A stretch of 64,000 bases of DNA from Omphiscola glabra (GCA_964017045.1 OZ024798.1:12150995-12214994), one strand, 5' to 3'; positions 1 through 10,903 are shown, counted from the first letter of the stretch. The notes: generated by a model not told the origin, from the letters alone. A program made the numbers and translations.

Positions 1-836
1 ACGGCTCTTAAGGTTACAAAGACTGCCATGGGCGTTGAAACAATGGCCCGACGGCGTGGAATCGATCACCCATTGTAAATAAAACACAACTTTTTAAATC
101 AGCGTTCTGTCATACCCTTTTGAACCGGTAATGTTTACATACGTGAATCGTTTGAAGCCAAAGATTTCACCCACAATGAAACATGCGCAGCTATTGCTTA
201 TGTCACATTAGGAAATGGCGTCAGCGTGGCGTCGAGCTATTGCTCTTTATGCCCTCGCCAAAGCAACACACAAACCCCCCCCCCCCCCCCAAGCACGAAA
301 ATCAAGCTGCAAAGCGGTACGTTGAAGATGTCCCTTTGTCAGGACGGCCCCACCCGAATCCGCTCGATCGGTATTTCTGCTGGAGGCCGCCCCACCCCAA
401 GGACACCCACGTCGGTCCGACACTGCGCATACACGCAGTGGACACGATCGACTTCCCTAGGGGTTGGGATGGTAAATTTACGTCCTAATATCTTCTCCCA
501 AGCAATGATGGTCGTGTTCCCCGGGTTAACGTTGAGGGTTCCGGTGACCAACGCTTCCAAATCGGCAAGACACTTCAGAGTTGTCGACCGGAATCCCGGG
601 AACAAGGTATTGCTTATAAAATTATAGTAATATTTCAATTATTGTTGAAGAAAAAACATGACCTTTGCCCTATGTAAGTACATTTACTTATCATGTACTA
701 ATCTTTAAAACTTAAAACAAAGAAGATATTAACACTACACTTACGCACGAAACAAAATATAATTTTCATTTGTTTGAAAATTCTATTGCTTCCTGCTGTA
801 TTAGTCATAGAGATTTTTGTAAGCGGATTTAGCTTG
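1..836. other. 3' flank of the GPCR gene, with an unassigned minus-strand open frame
   Basis: This should contain the receptor's 3' UTR, but I find no AATAAA or ATTAAA on the minus strand close to the stop codon. A GC-richer stretch (about 339-606) is open on the minus strand for about 90 codons (to 638) and includes the run NPGNTTIIAWEKILGRKF. It could be an exon of a neighbouring gene or a transposon relic; I do not recognise it. A C-run lies near 278-290. Confidence 0.3.
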
Positions 837-2468
837 TTATAAATGTGTCACATTCTCATTGGACGCCATGTCCGTCAAAGCGATCGTCGCATTGTAGTCT
901 CTTTCTCCCATGGTGATCAGCGCCTCGGTCTGCGGTCCCCTGGGGTGGCCGCACCGCCGCATGCACACGGCACACAAGGCTTTGTGGACGAACGACCTGT
1001 ACTTACTGTCCAGAACGTAGAAGACGACCGGGTTGACCGCGGAGTTCGAGAAGGACAGACAGAAGCCGATCATTTTGAAGATGTGCCAGAAGTAGTCGAA
1101 CGTGCCGCCCGGATGCAGATGGTACCACAGGAAGTAGACGTGGCGCGGCGTCCAGCAGACGGCGAACGCTAAGATCAGCATGAGGACAGTGAGAGCCAGC
1201 CGCCGGCGCTTGGTGACCATCGTCTCCTGGCGAGTTGGGACCGGTTGTGAGAGTTTCGTCGGCTCGAAACGGACCCCGGGATTAAGGGGGGTAGTCTCCT
1301 GCAGCGAGCGAGTAGCAAGTGATTCGGACAAGGGGCGTGCCGGTGTGGGGGATTCATTGCTCGTAGAGTCAATTTTAGAGCTTGATTTCCTCTGGAAAGG
1401 TGGAATCTCGGTTGAAGGTATTGGTGGTCCAGTGTAACAGAAACTGTTGGGTAGAACCGGGGTCTGTTGGGTATCCGTCAAATCTTTCGAGGATTTGGGG
1501 CTGAGGGACACCTTGTCAGCAGTTTTTGCCGGACTTTTAGGTTTGAGAATAAGATTTTCCTTGGCTTCGAGTGCATCTTTGCTTGTGCCTTCAGCATTCT
1601 GGGCAACCTTAGAACCTGCTGACAGAGTCAGCTTGCAGTTCTCGGAATTAGTTTTAGCGGCTGAACCTTTCTTGGCAAGGCACTTTGGCTCGGGCTTGCT
1701 TTTGATCTTCTGGGACGTTACCCTTCTGTCGGACAGAGGGAACGCCCTCAGCAACAGATGCACGGCGATGATGGTGTACGCCGTGGCTATGACGAGCAGC
1801 GGCAGGCAGAACAGCAGGATGAACCGACACATCACGTGGATCTTCGGGTAAACAGCTCCCCAGTTGGTGTCGTACAGGTCGCAGATGGGGTCCTTGTTGA
1901 TCTTCCTCAGGTGCTCGAGGTTTGACGAGAGCAGGTTGGGCAGGGACACGGCGGCCGACAGCGCCCATATCGTCACCGTGAGCAGGATCGGCCCGCGCTT
2001 CTGCTGGCGCCAGAGTTTTTTCCCCGTCACGATCAGGCACCTCTCTATGCTGAGCACGGACAGTGTTATGATCACGACGGCCGTGGCCAGGCTCTCGGCG
2101 AAGTGGCTGAGCTTGCATATAACCAGCCCGAACGGCCAGTACGGGAGCGTGTACCACACGGAGTTGAACGGGAGGGACACGATGAGGAAGATGAAATCGC
2201 CGGAGGCTAAGTTGACCACCAGGGCGTTGTGGGGCGTGGTCAGAGTTTTGTGTCGGGCGAAGGAGAGAATGAGCAGGACGTTGCCCGTGACGCCGACGAT
2301 GAGGATCAGGGCGAACACACAGGGAACGATGACGGCTTCCGGCGCCGTGTCGTAGAACGCAAAAGAGTTCAGGGTCGAGTTCTCCGAGCAGTTGATCGAG
2401 GGCCTGGTGACGTTGCACGCTGTTAGCCTGTCGGTAGCAGCAAAGTCATGCAGAGCTTCCTGCTCCAT
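837..2468 (-). CDS. Class A neuropeptide GPCR, bombesin/CCHamide-receptor-like, single coding exon
   Basis: A 543-residue seven-transmembrane receptor, expected at the plasma membrane and to couple a peptide ligand to a G protein. The N-terminus (about 1-45) has N-glycosylation sequons at N19, N26 and N30. TM1 is about 45-70 with GN at 62-63; TM2 carries NLASGD (86-91). TM3 begins near the conserved C118, which should pair with C196 in the second outer loop, and ends in ERC (142-144) where most relatives have DRY/ERY. TM4 has W168, TM5 P223 and Y231. The third inner loop is very long (about 241-420) and rich in Ser, Lys and Pro. TM6 holds CWTP (438-441); TM7 follows FWHIFKMIGFCLSF and ends in NPVVFY (479-484), the spaced form seen as NPxxLY in bombesin, endothelin and CCHamide receptors. 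The tail has Cys 499, 502 and 506, possible palmitoylation sites. The start is favoured by its AACAATGG context just after a splice acceptor. GPCR identity is secure; the ligand is inferred only. Confidence 0.95.
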   Translation of the reverse strand: MEQEALHDFAATDRLTACNVTRPSINCSENSTLNSFAFYDTAPEAVIVPCVFALILIVGVTGNVLLILSFARHKTLTTPHNALVVNLASGDFIFLIVSLPFNSVWYTLPYWPFGLVICKLSHFAESLATAVVIITLSVLSIERCLIVTGKKLWRQQKRGPILLTVTIWALSAAVSLPNLLSSNLEHLRKINKDPICDLYDTNWGAVYPKIHVMCRFILLFCLPLLVIATAYTIIAVHLLLRAFPLSDRRVTSQKIKSKPEPKCLAKKGSAAKTNSENCKLTLSAGSKVAQNAEGTSKDALEAKENLILKPKSPAKTADKVSLSPKSSKDLTDTQQTPVLPNSFCYTGPPIPSTEIPPFQRKSSSKIDSTSNESPTPARPLSESLATRSLQETTPLNPGVRFEPTKLSQPVPTRQETMVTKRRRLALTVLMLILAFAVCWTPRHVYFLWYHLHPGGTFDYFWHIFKMIGFCLSFSNSAVNPVVFYVLDSKYRSFVHKALCAVCMRRCGHPRGPQTEALITMGERDYNATIALTDMASNENVTHL

Positions 2469-2495
2469 TGTTATTCTGTGGAAGAAAAAAAAAAG
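2469..2495 (-). other. 3' splice acceptor in the 5' UTR of the GPCR gene
   Basis: Read on the minus strand, a pyrimidine-rich run ends in TTCTTCCACAG, with the AG at 2477-2476. Only seven bases (AATAACA) then precede the ATG. This is a textbook animal acceptor, so the coding exon is probably preceded by an intron inside the 5' UTR. The upstream exon and promoter are not identifiable by eye. Confidence 0.8.
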
Positions 2496-2782
2496 AATTT
2501 TAAAAAAATAAATACATATGCTATTGCTGTGTGTATATATATATATATATATATTTTAATTACAGTTACTTAGCATCGGGCGTAAATTTAGCAGTAGAGC
2601 AACGACAATAAAGAATTGCCTAAAGAGAGTGGACCAAAAAAAAAGCATCCATCACGTGACAGTTTGGGGTCAACCACCACACGTGCATCTATGGACAAAT
2701 TATAGATTTGAATTTTTTTTAAACCCTTATAACCTTATATTTTAATTTACAATACAAATAAAGTCGGTTGTCTCCTTGAGGC
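2496..2782. other. Probable 5' UTR intron of the GPCR gene
   Basis: AT-rich non-coding DNA with an (AT)n tract at about 2531-2552. It lies directly upstream of the receptor's acceptor site and is therefore probably intronic. No donor site can be assigned with confidence. Confidence 0.4.
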
Positions 2783-2961
2783 GTCTGGTGCATATAATTA
2801 ATTCACAGGTGCATTTAATTATTTCACTGGTGCACTTTATTATTTCACTGGTGCACTTTAATATTTCACTTGTGCACTTTATTATTTCACTGGTGCACTT
2901 TATTATTTCACTGGTGCACTTTATTATTTCACTGGTGCACTTTATTATTTCACTGGTGCAA
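2783..2961. repeat. 21-bp minisatellite, about 8.5 copies
   Basis: Tandem units with core TTTCACTGGTGCACTTTA. The left-most copies are diverged and the right-hand copies are nearly identical. The unit is a multiple of three, so it gives an open frame that is not a gene. Confidence 0.95.
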
Positions 2962-3372
2962 TTTCATTAAACGTCTTGTGTCTTTAGCGAGCGCTAAACG
3001 ACGCGAGAGATCCAACGAATGAACGGCTTCTTAACCACGGGCGCCGGAAAAGGCCGAGGAGCGGGTGGCATTGTAAAGGGATACGGGTAGACCCAGAAAA
3101 ATCAGGCTTTTAATTTGCATTGCTATTCGCATTTCTTTTTAATCATGAGGTCTCGTAAAATATGTTTTTAGTGGATTTTTTTTTTTTTGGTGGTGTTGGG
3201 GTGTGCATGAAATGTTTTGAAACAAGAGAGGGCTCGACTCTGCAATAAAAAAAAAACAAAAAACACGTAGAATTAAGCGCCCCCACCCCCTTTCGACTAT
3301 GAGTTAAGTCTTCAAGTTTGTTGACTTTCTTCCATTTCTCTTCACTATGTTCTTAGTCTCTCTATCTCCCTC

Positions 3373-3412
<40 letters not shown>

Positions 3413-4207
3413 ACACACACACACTCACTAACAAAACACACACACGAAAATGACCACACACATACTTTCCTTTACTAATATAGGTTATTTGTTTTGTTTT
3501 TTTATAAGAGCCCCGCATCAACCTTTATCAACTTTGTTGCGACTTCACTGGCGTCATGTTAAGGTTGTTGGGAGCTCTACATTCCAAATAACCCGAGAGA
3601 TTGCTACCGTCATATCTCGTTTAGAGATGCATTTCTACATTAATCATATCGTGATGGACTCATCAATTGGCTGACGCCGGACTGGAAAGTGGAAAGAGCT
3701 TCTTCCGACTTAAAAGAGACACACAAAAAAGCAAACAAGAAAAAGAAACAAAAAATTAAAAAAACGATTTTTCTTTAGATTTTATGAAGAAACATTTACC
3801 AATAATTGGATACACAAACCAATGGCGAAAAAATAAAATAACTTATGAGGATAATTTTTTTTTTTTAAATGTGATTGATCCATAAATTCCTTTGAGATAT
3901 TGTCCTGAGACAGTGAGCCCCAAACTTGATTGTCAATTGGGTAAGTCTCAGATAAACTCTACTAAGTCAAAGAATTTGAATTGCAACAGCTTAATTCAAA
4001 ACAAAACAACAACAATATCCCCAAAAAAACAACATGTCCACACAAATATACAATGTTTTACTTATTCGTTTGTTCAAGACAAACATCACCCCACACCCCA
4101 TGGTTTTCCATCCTCATTATTTGTCTATTTCTGTACCGCCAACCCCTTCTATCTCCCTTGCTTCGTCTTTGTTCTTCGCTTTCTGTCCACCTCACTGCTC
4201 CACACCC
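2962..4207. other. Non-coding DNA with (CT)n and (CA)n microsatellites
   Basis: A (CT)n run at about 3375-3410 passes directly into (CA)n at about 3412-3424. The rest is AT-rich with short poly-A/T tracts. I see no convincing exon. Confidence 0.7.
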
Positions 4208-4560
4208 CCGTCTCTCTCGTTTCCTCTCTCGCTCTTTCTTTCTATCTCCTTCAAGCACTATCTTCCTCTCTCTCTCTCTCCAAAGCACTATCTATCTCGC
4301 ACTCTCTCTCTCTCTCTCTCAAGCACTATCTCCCTCTCTCTCTCTCCCAAGCACTATCTATCTCGCACTCTCTCTCTCTCTCTCTCTCTCTCAAGCACTA
4401 TCTATCTCCCTCTCTCTCTCTCCCAAGCACTATTTATCTCGCACTCTCTTCTCTCTCTCAAGCACTATCTATCTCCTTCTCTCTCTCTCTCCCAAGCACT
4501 ATCTATCTCGCACTCTCTCTCTCAAGCACTATCTATCTCCCTCTCTCTCTCTCTCTCACG
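4208..4560. repeat. Compound (CT)n / AAGCACTATCTATCTC repeat
   Basis: About eight blocks of (CT)n are punctuated by AAGCACTATCTATCTC in a loose 50-70-bp period. Every forward frame is open because CT-rich DNA lacks stops; the Ser/Leu-rich frames are artefacts. Confidence 0.9.
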
Positions 4561-4786
4561 CGCTATATCTGATTCTATAATATATTTCTATAAATCTCTA
4601 TTAATAACCAAATAAAATATTCACTCTTTACATCTATCTATCCATCAGTTCGTCTCTCACTTTTCCATCTCTTCAGTTCTTTCGTAACGTAGTGATTCTT
4701 GATTATTATTTTTTTTCGTAAACATTTATTTCAGACACGTTGACTTAAGTAATCTAAAACGAAACCAAAATATTGTTAAAAAAAAA

Positions 4787-4978
4787 AATGTTAAAGCGAA
4801 CAGAACGCTAATTAATTCTACTTTCACGGAAAGCGACAGCCAGAGGCTGTCCGGGAGAAGCTGTCCAAGCTACTACGCTATCTTGGACTGTTGCGAAAGC
4901 AGCATTCCGACCGGAAGCGCCACCGCTTCCACCAACGAGTGGGGATGGTGCACCCTCAGAGACAGTAAACTTAAATAG
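4787..4978. other. GC-rich island open in three frames; candidate exon or relic
   Basis: About 150 bases are clearly more GC-rich than their surroundings. The plus strand has a 63-codon open stretch ending at TAG 4976-4978, containing SCPSYYAILDCCESS. The minus strand has a 49-codon stretch from a possible acceptor (TCTCTGAG, AG at 4956-4955) to a TAG at 4810-4808, containing GGSGGASGRNAAF. A second plus frame is also open. None resembles a family I know. Confidence 0.25.
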
Positions 4979-6232
4979 AAACTTACTTAAGGGTGCTATA
5001 CTTAACGGTACCCCCCCCCCCCCCCAAGGTTCTATCCGAACATTATGGCTACAGTACGCCTCTCAAGAACAAGACGACGCCATGTGACATTTAAGTCTCT
5101 TCCTTATAATGACCGACATATTCAAGACCATAGGTCAAAGGTCTACCTTCACAGAAACCAACCCAGAAATGTAGATTGTAAAATACACGTAAGTCCCATA
5201 GGCATCACATGATCCATTCACACGAAGTTCCTGCTAACGTCTTATGCAGTAACCTGGACGTACTTGTTTGGAAGTAATGTTGTTTGACAGTGGTTCTCAA
5301 TGCTTGGGAAAAAAACAACCTCTAAGCTTCCCTTTGGGCCTAGTTTAGAATTATAAATAAATCAGAACTATAAAAAAATTCAAACGTTTATGTTTCCCTA
5401 ATTTGCCCCTATGAAAAAAATGTAATGGTGAGTAGAAACTTTAACTTCCCTATGCGCATATTTGCTAGTCCTTTGCTTCAAAAGCAATGTTGGTAGCTTT
5501 TGCCTCGAACATATGTGTTACTATCCATTTAATAAATCCAGCGTTTAATTTTTATAAAAATATATATACATTTTTTTTTTGAAGTTTTAACTGTTGCTGA
5601 TTTACTTCATTCCGACTGATTTCGTTAGCTTACCCTCATGAAATCTTTCACTCACAGCTCATACTGTTACACCCAAGGACTATCCGGGCAATAAGCTGAG
5701 ATGAAATGCAGGCCGATTGTCTGGCCACCTCAAAGCGAACGAGAGCGAACGTTGTTATCAGATAAATATACGGTTTAGTCTATTTATTCTGTTCCCGCAA
5801 GAAACCTTTGAAGTGTTCTTTGTGCGCGGATGATCACATCTAAATACGCTCTCATTACGGGAAATTTTTATTATTTTTTTCTTCTAAATTTCTTTGGGCT
5901 AGAGGAGTGCAATTTTCGCCTTAATGATCTTCTTGGCCGATAACCAGCCGAGTGCTTTTATATTTTTCCTTCTTCTCATCTTTGTGACCAGCTCACGTAA
6001 GTCAAATCGTTGTTGCTAAATTATCCCAACACTGTACAACGTTAAACTGTCCCACAAATCTCTAGCACGTCCGTCTGCTCTATTCTCAACAACAGCTTCC
6101 CAGTTACCATCCAAACAAGACTTCTATCCCCCCATCACACCCTTCTCACCATCTCCTAGACATGTAGCCTATGAATAGCTAACCCCCCCCCCCCCCGGGC
6201 CGCCCACCCCACTTGACTTTAACCTGCTAGAA
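4979..6232. other. Non-coding, AT-rich, nothing identified
   Basis: Contains a poly-C run (about 5011-5026) and another at about 6183-6196. No repeat unit, exon or RNA gene stands out. Confidence 0.6.
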
Positions 6233-6431
6233 TAGCGGTTCTTACCCTGTGGCTCATGACCCTTTTGGAGGGTTGAACGACCCTTTCCCAGGGGTCGCCT
6301 TAGACCATCTGAAAACAGATATACTCTACAGTTATGAAGTAGAAACCAAAATAATTTTGTGGTTGGGGGTCGCCACAACGCGAGGAATTGTATTAAAGGG
6401 CTTGCGGCATTAGGAAGGCTGAGAACCACTG
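6233..6431 (+). mobile_element. SPIN-like non-autonomous hAT element, copy 1
   Basis: A 199-bp element starting TAGCGGTTCTTACCCTGTGG and ending GCTGAGAACCACTG, which pair as terminal inverted repeats. Internal landmarks GAACGACCCTTTC, AGGGGTCGCCTTAGACCATC and TTGCGGCATTAGGAAGG match the SPIN consensus as I know it. The flanking octamers (TGCTAGAA and CTCTGGAC) agree at only four positions, so this is an older or eroded insertion. It has no coding capacity and would have depended on a transposase encoded elsewhere. Confidence 0.85.
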
Positions 6432-6731
6432 CTCTGGACACATTGTCCACAATACATTCACAAAACCCTCACCGGCCAACGCCTTTAGGACAGAGAATTT
6501 AAGAGCTGCTACTGCGTCGTTAAAGACCAATGCTCCAGTTGCTGAACAGGGCAATCCCATCGTGCTTAACCTATGGATTAGCCCGACACACAAATCTAGC
6601 ACCTATCGAGTATCATCCTTCCACGACAGAAGGATAACCTTTTAAATATTTTTTTTTTTTTAAAAAGATACAAGATTAAATTGCAGCAGATACTGAAACA
6701 AAAATTGAAGAAAGCATTTTTTTTTTTAAGC
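6432..6731. other. Spacer between the two SPIN-like elements, with an unassigned open frame
   Basis: About 170 bases (6432-6602) are open on both strands. The minus frame includes NDAVAALKFSVLKALAGEGF, and its GGTGAGG could be a donor site. It may be a gene or transposon fragment; not recognised. Poly-T/poly-A runs follow. Confidence 0.2.
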
Positions 6732-6933
6732 CAATGGTTCTCATCCTTCCTAATGCCGCGATCCTTAAATACTGTTTACCGTGTTGTGGTGGTTTCCAAC
6801 CATAAATTTTTTTTTCGTTGCTGCTTCATAAATATTTGTTTTCCGATGGTCTTAGGCGACACCTTGTGTAAGGGTCATTCGACCCTCCCCCCCCCCCTCC
6901 AAGGGGTCGTGAGCCACAGGTTGAGAACTGCTG
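6732..6933 (-). mobile_element. SPIN-like non-autonomous hAT element, copy 2, with perfect TSD
   Basis: A 202-bp element starting CAATGGTTCTCATCCTTCC and ending ACAGGTTGAGAACTGCTG, in the opposite orientation to copy 1. It is flanked by a perfect 8-bp target duplication TTTTAAGC (6724-6731 and 6934-6941). An 8-bp TSD with CAG-type ends is diagnostic of hAT transposition. The element is internally diverged and non-coding. Confidence 0.92.
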
Positions 6934-8165
6934 TTTTAAGCTATTGACAACTTGCAGAAAAATGAGTTCTCAACACAGAGGCGTAGTTAGGCTTGTTGCA
7001 ACCCGTTGCTGGCACAAATTGTACGCCTCCCACTTTCCCCATGAAAAATAACTGCATTCGGCCGAAATTTTTCCCTTAAATATATAGAACAAAAGTTCCG
7101 CGCGGAGCAGAACATCCCCTAAGTGTGAAATCCCCGTCTCCTCTTTCCTCCACCAGAGTGCAGTTACCAATCGCTAATTTCATATCGTAACTGAAGGAGC
7201 CGGTGTGTCTCATGTCATCGGGACCTTGCAATTTCTCGGCTGGCGGTGCAGTAAATAGCGACTGGTATTGCAAAGAAATAGAAGAAATGGAAACACGACA
7301 CACACACACACACACACACACAAACAAAGCATTTCAAAGAAGAATAATAAACTTCGATTTTTCCTTCTTTCTTCAATTAGCAGAAACAGGAAGATCAGAA
7401 CGAAAATAAAAATAAAAAGAAGTTGTAATAAAGTTTATATTTACTCGAGGAAGAAACTATTTATCATGCCACCGTTATTTTATTTGTTTCGCCTCTTTTC
7501 TGACGTTAACACGTTAATCACGTCTTGCAAGAATGTTTTTGTTGTTGTCTTTTTAATAAATTTTTTTTTTTTTTCAACGTTTCCCTGAAACAGGAATTTG
7601 AAGTCTGCTTCTTCGTCCCAACGAGACCCGACAGCATGAGATGAAAACAAGAGGAAGAACAAAAATTGGTCCACGAGGAGTCAGCGTAATCCAGTTTATA
7701 AATCTAGAGTTTTTAAGGAAAAGAGGCGGAGGAATAAAAGAAAATGAAAGTTTGGGGAGGGGGGTGGGTGAGAAGGGTGTGGGAAGGCGAGGGGCGCAGA
7801 ACAATGTGACAGATATCAGCGTATGAAGTCAGGGGCGGTTGTGTTGTCGAAAATAGTTTGGGGTGGGGGGGAAGAGGGGAGGAGGGTGGGTCCGGCTCAG
7901 TGTGACGATTTCCAGACCTGCACAGCGAACCGGGATCTCCCCCGTTAAATTCTGATTTATGATTTTGTAATGGAGGCCGGGCAAGACATATGGGAGACGG
8001 TGCGAAAAAGAGATTTACACTTTCATATAAAGAACGATGGGGTATCTCGTTGTGGCCCGCTGGTGAAAGGATGTACTGATTGACTCTGCTTACAATGGAT
8101 GGTGATGGGGGAGGGGTTTGGGGCTAGTGAGAGGTGGGGGGGCGGGGAGGAAGGTTTCAAGGAGG
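6934..8165. other. Non-coding; (CA)n microsatellite and G-rich stretch
   Basis: (CA)n lies at about 7298-7322. About 7740-8160 is strongly purine/G-rich on the plus strand, with runs such as GGGGTGGGGGGG. No exon is recognised. Confidence 0.6.
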
Positions 8166-8350
8166 CAGGGCCGGCCCTAACAATTGCGGGGCCCTATGCG
8201 AAACGGATTGCGGGGGGCCCAGTCTGTGTAAGGATAAGGATAATAAGTGAAAATTAAGGTTTTGTATTAGAAAATAAATCCGCGCGGGGCCTATGAAAGT
8301 GCGGGGCCCACTGCGGCCGCATAGGTTGCAGTGGCCCAAGGCCGGCCCTG
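8166..8350 (+). mobile_element. hAT-type MITE, family A, complete copy with TSD
   Basis: 185 bp with termini CAGGGCCGGCCCTAA and AAGGCCGGCCCTG forming inverted repeats of about 12 bp. It is bounded by a perfect 8-bp target duplication CAAGGAGG (8158-8165 and 8351-8358). The ends are GC-rich and the centre AT-rich (ATAATAAGTGAAAATTAAGG). No coding capacity. The TSD length and CAG...CTG ends place it in the hAT superfamily. Confidence 0.92.
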
Positions 8351-8767
8351 CAAGGAGGGGTGGGAGTTGGAAGAGAGTGGATGCAAAATACGGGCAAACA
8401 GTTGAGGGTGCAGTGCGTCTGGCTTAAGGTGGTTTACTACAGGTTAGCTCCTCACTCATCTACCTTAAAAATAATTTGGGGTTGATGACCTAGAAGGCGT
8501 ATTTATATTCAATTTCTTTAAGCAGGGGATTTTGAGTTCACTGGGACCTGAGGTTAGTGGATGAAAAGATCGTTGTGCCAGGAAGTCTTGTCTTGTTTTT
8601 CAGACCAGAGTTGATCTTACTTGCCTCTTTATGCTGTTTCTTAAGGAAGGCTTGTGCGATGTCGAGCGTGTGTGGGGGGAGGGGGGGGGGTTTAAAACAG
8701 TTTCTACCGTTTGTATCTGTTGCACTGGGAAACACTAATGACCATCACCTCTTTTTTCAAATTAAAG
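8351..8767. other. Non-coding, nothing identified
   Basis: A G-run lies at about 8676-8690. No supported feature. Confidence 0.5.
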
Positions 8768-9160
8768 TGTCGCATTATGGAGATGTAACATTTTGAGGGA
8801 GATTTGGAGATTTAACATATGGAGGGAGATGTGGCGATTTTACATATGAGGGAAATGTGGAGATGTAACATTTTGATGGAGATATGGAGATTTAACATAT
8901 GGAGGGAGATGTGGAGATGCAACATTTTGAAGGAGATATGTAGATTTTACATATGAGGGAGATGTGGAGATGTAATATTTTGAGGGAGATTTGGAGATTT
9001 AACATATGGAGGGAGATATGCAGATTTAACATATGGAGGGAGATGTGCAGATTTAACATTTTGAAGGCGATGTTGAGATTTAACATATGGAGCGAGATAT
9101 GGAGATTTAACATATGGAGCGAGATATGGAGATTTATGGAGCGAGATATGGAGATTTTAA
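8768..9160. repeat. ~27-bp minisatellite, about 14 copies
   Basis: Units are built on GGAGGGAGATATGGAGATTT followed by AACATAT, with alternating sub-variants (TTTTGAGG versus ATATGGAGG). The minus-strand Leu-Asn-Leu-His-Ile repeat frame is an artefact. Confidence 0.9.
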
Positions 9161-10903
9161 GATTTTTTTCCCCTCGTGCAATGGAGAAAGAAAAAGAACA
9201 AGAAAATATGCGAAGATCTCTCTACAACGTCGACATTGGAAATCGACTCATTCAAGTAACACTTTATGGGTGTCCATGTTTGCAAAGTAAATATATATAT
9301 AGATTATAAAATGAAAGATACAATTTACCACACCTCTCCTCTTTTTCCCACCCACCCCCACCCTAATAAAAAAATATTTAAAAAAAAACTTTAAGCAAAT
9401 GTCTTTATTTGTGTAAGAATTTTTGAACAAGGGGGTCAGTGTTAGGTAAAAAGGGACATCATCCGTCGTTCTCTATAACAAATTGAGTTATGTCCGTTAA
9501 GTCTATCGTTCCGAATGTTGGGGGGGGGGGGGGGGGGGTCCTAAATAAGCACACAGAGATTTGAGCGCCTTCTCTCTACGCTGAACATCTCATGACTTCT
9601 CTCCACTCTGAACATCTCATGATTTCTCTCTACTCCGAACATCTCATTACTCCTCCTTTCGTCCGCAATCTTATTAAAAAAAAAACTTGTTCCAGTTTTG
9701 CTTTGTTCATTCTAAATTCTGTAACCACCACCCCCCCCCCAAAAAAAAAATCTCACAGAACGCCAAATGCCTCTACTTTTCCATACCCCCTAAACTACCT
9801 AAAAGAAGAGATTACTTAAGTTATTATTGCTAAAGAAGAATGTACCGTCTACATGCTTTACATGTCCGAAACTGCTTTAAGTGGCGCGTGAAAGAATCTG
9901 CCCGGAAAAGAATTTAGACCCTTGTTTTTGCAGAAATCTAATTTTTTTTTTTAATTACCTTCATTGAAAGGACGGACGTGGACTACAGTTTCAGAAGAAA
10001 ATTTCTGCCATTACTTTGTCCTCATGTCCCGGGCACTTGAGTTGAGCGGCCCCTCCCTTACCCGAAATGCCCTGTAATAAGACCCCCCCCCCCTCTCACA
10101 CACACACACACTCCTCTGGTTTTGTAGCATCGCTGTTGTCTCTGTGCCTGACATCTCTCCTACGTCCCCAAGAAACCCCCCCCCCCCCACCGCGCCCCAC
10201 AAACCTTCCTCCACTACACCCCACCCAAAAACATTTACTCCAGTTTCCTCTTGTTGAAGATATGTTTCAAACTTGGCCACAGATGATCTCAATACAAGTG
10301 GTGAAAATAATATTTAAAAAAAAAAAAAGAAGAATGGGACGCTTCTTTAAAAAATACTCTTACTGATCTGACAGAAGACCTCCCTCCCCCCCCACCCTGG
10401 TTCCCCCCCCCCTTTCACATTTTACCCCACTCCCACTCCCCCCCCACCCCTCCTCGCCCTCGCGGCCACAGAAAAACGATTGGGCGTGTAATCTTATATC
10501 ACGGGGTACAATAATTCCGTGACGTACCAACAGTACCGGTACAAGATCCAAGAACTTTTAAGAGTACGACAAGTGGGGTGTGGGGGGGGGGGGGGGTTGC
10601 GGCCAGAGTGCCAGTTTCGTGTTGAAACCAAGTCTGTGAAAATTCGGAAATGTTTGGGGTTTTTTTGTGTTTTTTTTCTTAAATCAATTCCGAGACGAAC
10701 TAAAAAAAATAAAAATACTTTAGTTTCCAGTTGAATGGTCACGGGTGTCAATGTTAAGTCTGGAATCGTTAGCTCACGGCAATCGACTCCTTTGAACTTC
10801 GCGGATCGATGACAAGTTAATATATAAAAATATTCTACACGGTCCTCCGGAGTAAGGGGTGGGGGTGGTGGTGGGTGGTGTGAGGGAGGGGGGCTAATCA
10901 AAA
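9161..10903. other. Non-coding, rich in poly-C/poly-G
   Basis: Holds a 19-base G tract (9520-9538), several C tracts (about 9731-9740, 10082-10092, 10177-10188, 10380-10450) and two short diverged copies of a CTCTACTCTGAACATCTCATGA-like motif at about 9575-9650. No gene is supported. Confidence 0.6.

Noticed and set aside
1654..2418. 254-codon minus frame and several plus frames overlapping the GPCR
   Set aside because: They are shadow frames of the receptor; only the 837-2468 frame shows seven membrane segments and family motifs.
3892..4615. Ser/Leu/Tyr-rich frames of up to 226 codons
   Set aside because: They follow a CT microsatellite with a recurring AAGCACTATC word; low-complexity DNA without stops.
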